A stretch of DNA of 9,377 nt from JBHOQX01 sp042408595. Its GTDB lineage: Bacteria > Chloroflexota > Chloroflexia > Chloroflexales > Roseiflexaceae. The translations under genes were made by a program, and so were the position numbers. Under the pieces are notes generated by a model. That model was not told the origin of the DNA. It worked only from the letters and a program-made list of their open reading frames with translations, and ran no database searches. Location: contig JBHOQX010000126.1 of the NCBI GenBank assembly GCA_042408595.1, forward strand, positions 1 to 9,377. Direction: 5' to 3'. Numbering within the stretch: the stretch's first letter is position 1; the number at the start of each line of letters is the position of its first letter. This document shows positions 6,342 to 9,377 of this stretch, in pieces.

Positions 6342-6968
6342 TTATTCTTCATCCCAACCGCTACCAAAATCCTCAACCGGATAGCCCCGCCAGGTCGCTT
6401 CGAGCCATTCGATGCCCATTGCCTCGATGTAGTCCTCAAGGCTCGACCAGGGCCAATCGCGGGAGCGCTGTGCGTACCCATGACGCACTGGATTAGTATG
6501 AATGTAATTGATCGCACGGTAGAAATGGCTTTCGTTGCGTATGGCACGATCACTGTAGCGGTACCAGACCTTCCGGCCCTGTTGGTTATCTTCCAGGTTC
6601 CATTGCCTGGAGGTACGCCCGTGCAGCTGGTTGAAGATAGGCGCTACAATACGTAATGATGGAAGCCAGGCCAAGAGATGGTAGTGATTGGGCAGCACTA
6701 CCCAGGCGACAATTTCGATTGTGCCATCCTCCGGCGAGAATGCAGCCAACAACGCATCTCGGAACTGGTCGCGCCGCGCAGCAGGTTCAATCAGTGCTTT
6801 GTGCTCATACACCGCAGCAGTGAGCAAGTAGTATCCTTCCCCTCGCTCCAGGTGAGGCGGGCGGTGCGCCGGAAAACCGCGCGCGATCCGTTGTTGAACG
6901 AGGGCGCGTCGTTCTTCTGGGTTGAGGCGTCGATATTCGTAGAATGGCATAGCGTTGACACGATACAT
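6342..6968 (-). mobile_element. REP-associated tyrosine transposase (RAYT, IS200-like Y1 family)
   Basis: This is a 208-aa coding gene for a single-strand DNA transposase of the Y1/HUH class that mobilises or spreads REP palindromes. The HUH motif is VVLPNHYHLLAWL (H95-Y-H97). The catalytic tyrosine region is RAINYIHTNPVRHGY (Y155). The flanking signatures VWYRYSDRAIRNESHFY and DWPWSSLEDY are also typical of RAYTs. Length and motifs are complete, so it may be active. ATG 6968 gives MYRVNAMPFYEYRRL; ATG 6950 gives MPFYEYRRL, which looks more like the usual family start, and the six extra codons overlie a decayed copy of the upstream palindrome. Neither start has a good ribosome site. It interrupts the run of cas genes between the III-D-like and III-B blocks. 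Confidence 0.9.
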
Positions 6969-7044
6969 AGAGTAGTGCCGCGTTGACGCGGCTCATACCC
7001 CGCGTTGACGCGGCATCTACAGAGTAGTCCCGCGTTGACGCGGC
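6951..7044. repeat. REP palindrome array upstream of the RAYT gene
   Basis: Three perfect copies of CCGCG-TTGA-CGCGG lie at 6978-6991, 7000-7013 and 7030-7043. A decayed fourth copy around 6951-6970 keeps the core GCGTTGAC and the trailing AGAG. The first and third copies extend to a 24-bp direct repeat, agagtagt(g/c)ccgcg plus the rest of the palindrome, at 6969-6992 and 7021-7044, with one mismatch. Palindromes next to a RAYT gene are the usual substrate of that transposase. They fill the 95-bp gap between the RAMP stop and the RAYT gene. Confidence 0.8.
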
Positions 7045-7063
7045 ATATACAACGCGTACCCCA

Positions 7064-8029
7064 TCAATAACTCCGATCCGGGCACCCCCGATCCTCGTGC
7101 GGCCAGCGTAGCACCTCGGCCAGCCGCCGCAACTGCTCGTCGAGCACCAGCTTTTCGGCGCGGGCGGCCTGGAGCAGCGGGGCGATCTCCAGCGGCTGCG
7201 GCGCGACATCGAAGTCGGTGTAGGCCGCGCGGGTGTCGATGGTCTCCACGCGCACGTCGATCACCTCGATCGTGCCCAGGCAGGCCGGCTTGCCGCCGCC
7301 GAGCTTCGGCCATAGCTTCGGTTCGCCCAGGCCCAGGGCGTACAGGAGCAGCCCGAGCTCGCCCTCGGTCAGGTTTTCGAAGTCCATCCTGAAGCTGAAG
7401 CGGCTCCCCGCCGGGCAGGCCTCCAGCGGCAGGTCGCCCTTCGCCAGCGCGCCGTGCATGTAGAACTTGCGGCCCTTCACCCGATTGCCGTCGAAATAGG
7501 TGCTCACCGACTCCGGGCGCGGGCGAAACAGTTGCACCGAGGGCACGATCTCCGGTCGCGTATCCGCCGGCTCGATCAGCGCGTCGCTGAAGCGCACCTG
7601 CCCCTGGTAGCCCAGCGCGCCGAAGATGCGCTGCGCTACGTCGAGCCGGTCCACCGCGCGCGACGGCTCGGCCTCGCGCGGCAGCGGCCGGGCCCGGGTG
7701 ACCGCTACGGCGGAAGGCGAGATCGCTTCGACGATGCTGCGGATGCACCCTTTGAGCGACGTGGCCGGGACGGCCAGCCGCTCGTTGACGCGGAAGTGCG
7801 CTTTGACCACGGGATACTGCCGGTCCCCTGTCGGTTCGAGCAAACCGGAGGCCACATGCACCGGCGAGCGCGCGATCACCGTTGCATGGAGTGTCCCGTT
7901 CAGGTTTTGCAACTTGTGATGACCGGCTGGCTTCTTGTGCTCGGCCTTGCGCAGCGGCACAAACGCATACGGCTTCGGCAGCGGCGGCTCCACCGGGCCG
8001 CGCCCGCCCCGATTGCGCGGAAAGCTCAT
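7064..8029 (-). CDS. Type III-D-like RAMP protein (PYxFVPL / GRKFYxH family)
   Basis: This is a 321-aa Cas7-group RAMP. Residues 20-26 (PYAFVPL) and 186-192 (GRKFYMH) recall the TIGR03986-like RAMP proteins of type III loci, though members of that family are usually longer. The Cas7 core motif is VPATSLKGCIRS at 87-98. IFGALGYQGQVRFSDA lies at 135-150 and the glycine-rich loop KLGGGKPACLGTIEV at 242-256. Aligned on the PATSLKG motif, Csm3's D-x-P-V-I-K becomes Q71-Y-P-V-V-K, so the target-RNA-cleaving Asp seems absent, suggesting a structural backbone role. ATG 8029 overlaps the previous stop (ATGA). The C-terminal LRWPHEDRGCPDRSY is shared with the relic at 6196-6246. The family name is from memory. 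Confidence 0.82.
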   Translation of the reverse strand: MSFPRNRGGRGPVEPPLPKPYAFVPLRKAEHKKPAGHHKLQNLNGTLHATVIARSPVHVASGLLEPTGDRQYPVVKAHFRVNERLAVPATSLKGCIRSIVEAISPSAVAVTRARPLPREAEPSRAVDRLDVAQRIFGALGYQGQVRFSDALIEPADTRPEIVPSVQLFRPRPESVSTYFDGNRVKGRKFYMHGALAKGDLPLEACPAGSRFSFRMDFENLTEGELGLLLYALGLGEPKLWPKLGGGKPACLGTIEVIDVRVETIDTRAAYTDFDVAPQPLEIAPLLQAARAEKLVLDEQLRRLAEVLRWPHEDRGCPDRSY

Positions 8030-8463
8030 GACCCCACCTCCGCATAGCGTGTGAAAGCGGCCACGGCAGCATACTCGCCGTCCAGGTACTCGACCAGCCG
8101 CACCGGTTTGCCTTCGCTTTGCCGCACGTATACATTTTTCGGCGTCGCGCGCACGCGCCAGTCGCCGGGAAGCTGTTGCGCGTCTTTCGGCAGATACTGC
8201 GCGTCTTCGGTCAGGATCAGCGCGTCGTAGCTGCCGTCCTCCTCCCGCCGCCAGCGCACCTCGGCCCGGCGGCCGTAGGCGTAGCCGAAATCGTAGTCAA
8301 GGGCGAGGTCTTGCAGGTTTTGGGAGCTAAACGGTCGGGGCGGTTCGAGCGTCACCAGATCGCCGGCGAACGCATGGCCCTCGCCCACGGCTGCGCCGAT
8401 GAGTGCGCGCAGGCTGCCATGGTCGAGCCCGCGCAGGCGCGCGATGTAGCCACGTTGCGTCAT
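8026..8463 (-). CDS. Csx19-like small type III-D protein
   Basis: This is a 145-aa protein between two RAMP genes. AEVRWRREEDGSYDALILTED in the middle and a C-terminal half with RLVEYLDGEY...FTRYAEV resemble the Csx19 subunit of subtype III-D, a non-catalytic component of the III-Dv effector. No nuclease motif, signal or membrane helix is seen. I chose ATG 8463 because it overlaps the upstream stop (ATGA) and has AGGG 8 nt before it; GTG 8472 would add three residues. The 3' end overlaps the next RAMP gene by ATGA. The family call rests on remembered motif style plus position. An unrelated small CRISPR accessory protein is the alternative. Confidence 0.55.
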   Translation of the reverse strand: MTQRGYIARLRGLDHGSLRALIGAAVGEGHAFAGDLVTLEPPRPFSSQNLQDLALDYDFGYAYGRRAEVRWRREEDGSYDALILTEDAQYLPKDAQQLPGDWRVRATPKNVYVRQSEGKPVRLVEYLDGEYAAVAAFTRYAEVGS

Positions 8464-9377
8464 GCCGTCCACCCTATCTGTCGCTTCCAGGCCGGCATGC
8501 AGGCGCGGAAGACCTCCACCACCTGATCGCCGGGCGCCTCCAGTTTGATCCCGATGCCCGTCTCGTCGTCCTCGACGTAGCGCAGCCCTTCCGGCAGCGA
8601 CGCGACATCACTAGGAGGCAGCCCGTAGTTATCAGGTACCGGAAAGGCGCCCAGCCCTGCGAGCTCGCTAGCTTGCGCGATCTGCTTTCCATTCAAAAGC
8701 ACCAGTCGACCCTCGCGCAGGGCACAGGTCGGGTAGCGTACCGTCAGGCCGTCGAAGGTCGCCGTGACGCGCCCCAGCCCACGCGATTTGCCGAACCCGA
8801 GCGCCACGCGCCCCGCCGCCAGGTCGCGCAGCACCAGGCCCAGCAAGCCCAACTGCGCCAGCGTGACATTGCGGAAGTCGATCGTGGTGGGGAAGGCGCC
8901 GGCGACCACCGTTTCATAGTTGAACGGACCGACCGCGACCGAGCCATACACCCGATCGATGGCGACGCCGTTGCGCTCTTCAATGACAACGTCCTCGCCA
9001 TAGGCGTCGGCGAAACGCACCCGTCCCGCCAGCGCCGTGTGCCCGAAGATCTGCGCGGTGAAGGCTGAACGGCGGTAGACCGTCGCCGTCCAAGACCCGG
9101 CCGTATTCGCCTTCCACTCATCGCGCTTCTTCTCGACATAGCGCCCGGAGTTGAACTGCATATCCGCCACACCGCGGTAGACTTCTTTGTTGCCTAATGG
9201 GTTATCCGCCAGCGGTGGGTTGTTGTTGTCGGGATCGCGTCCGTCCTGGTCGATCGTCCGGCAGATGCGTTCGGCGTGGGCGCGCACGACCCCTTTGAGC
9301 GACGGGCCGGGGATGTAGACGGAACCTCTGGTGCTGTGCGTGCGGACGAACTCCATGTCCGGGCGGGTCGGGTCGGC
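8460..9377 (-). CDS. Csm3/Csx7-like RAMP, Cas7 group (5' end beyond window)
   Basis: The frame stays open to the right edge, so at least 305 residues are seen and the N-terminus is missing; the ATG at 9356 is not the true start. The Cas7 core motif VYIPGPSLKGVVR lies near 9294-9332. The segment TAQIFGHTALAGRVRFADAY follows, then VAVGPFNYETVVAGAFPTT, and the glycine-rich loop GFGKSRGLGRV. Upstream of the IPG motif the frame reads ARPTRPDMEFVR-like residues (seen: TRPDMEFVR). The Asp at 9357-9359 lies where Csm3 has its catalytic Asp (DxPVIK...IPGSSLKG), allowing for one extra residue. The protein is therefore probably a crRNA-binding backbone subunit that also cuts target RNA. It is coupled by ATGA to the Csx19-like gene. 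Csm3 against Csx7 cannot be separated here. Confidence 0.8.
   Translation of the reverse strand, partial: ADPTRPDMEFVRTHSTRGSVYIPGPSLKGVVRAHAERICRTIDQDGRDPDNNNPPLADNPLGNKEVYRGVADMQFNSGRYVEKKRDEWKANTAGSWTATVYRRSAFTAQIFGHTALAGRVRFADAYGEDVVIEERNGVAIDRVYGSVAVGPFNYETVVAGAFPTTIDFRNVTLAQLGLLGLVLRDLAAGRVALGFGKSRGLGRVTATFDGLTVRYPTCALREGRLVLLNGKQIAQASELAGLGAFPVPDNYGLPPSDVASLPEGLRYVEDDETGIGIKLEAPGDQVVEVFRACMPAWKRQIGWTA

Noticed and set aside
6044..6553. Long minus-strand open frame (169 codons) upstream of the 88-aa gene
   Set aside because: It begins inside the RAYT gene in another frame and runs through the palindromes. Only its last 38 codons have plausible codon use.
6969..7044. Palindromic repeats as a small CRISPR array
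   Set aside because: The 14-bp palindromes are separated by only 8 and 16 bp, without unique spacers of normal length, and they sit beside a RAYT gene.
6805..7209. Frame with repeated DAASTRG-like peptides
   Set aside because: It is simply the REP array read in frame, and it overlaps both RAMP and RAYT coding sequence.
7017..8135. 372-codon minus-strand frame over the RAMP gene
   Set aside because: It is Arg/Ala/Gly-rich and low-complexity, a GC-rich shadow of the RAMP at 7064-8029, which has family motifs and ATGA coupling.
1..9377. tRNA, rRNA or riboswitch genes
   Set aside because: No conserved tRNA arms, rRNA-like segments or recognised aptamer patterns were seen on either strand.

Overview
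The window is a stretch of one strand-biased type III CRISPR-Cas effector locus. Every gene I can support reads on the minus strand, so transcription runs from high to low coordinates. No CRISPR array, adaptation gene (cas1/cas2) or RNA gene is visible. Most genes have the high-GC codon use of a thermophilic or high-GC bacterium. The combination of III-B and III-D-like cas genes with a dispersed repeat of the 'CATTCTGAGCG' kind suggests a filamentous Chloroflexota (Roseiflexus/Chloroflexus-like) host. That assignment is an inference from gene style and not a demonstrated match.

Layout in transcription order: (1) 9377-7064 is a tightly overlapping three-gene RAMP operon. It holds a Csm3/Csx7-like Cas7 protein (5' end outside the window), a small Csx19-like protein and a second RAMP of the 'PYxFVPL...GRKFYxH' kind. 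This set looks like subtype III-D. (2) 7063-6240 is a mobile-element island. It holds a RAYT transposase (REP-associated tyrosine transposase), an upstream array of three perfect palindromes plus one decayed copy, a different pair of palindromes downstream, and a 17-codon relic of a RAMP 3' end that matches the end of the gene at 7064. (3) 6160-4952 is an AT-rich island of small genes: a 38-codon ORF, an 88-aa protein, a 139-aa protein with a HEPN RNase motif, and a 102/103-aa partner. The last of these overlaps a GC-rich gene for a helical + S1/OB-fold protein (4955-4314). (4) 4313-4073 is a non-coding spacer with a dispersed repeat and a small inverted repeat. (5) 4072-1 is the Cmr module: Cas10/Cmr2, Cmr3 and Cmr1 (3' end outside the window), all overlapping.

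How the parts fit: Cas10 keeps the GGDD cyclase motif but has no HD nuclease domain. This module is therefore expected to signal through cyclic oligoadenylate and to rely on Cas7-type subunits for target RNA cleavage, not to cut DNA itself. The Csm3/Csx7-like protein keeps an Asp where Csm3 has its catalytic Asp, while the second RAMP appears to have lost it. No CARF-domain effector is visible. The HEPN protein and its coupled neighbours between the two cas blocks are the best candidates for an undescribed effector or toxin-like accessory, coupled in turn to an unfamiliar S1-domain protein. Cmr4, Cmr5 and Cmr6 are not in the window and would be expected beyond position 1, unless the III-D-like RAMPs substitute for them.
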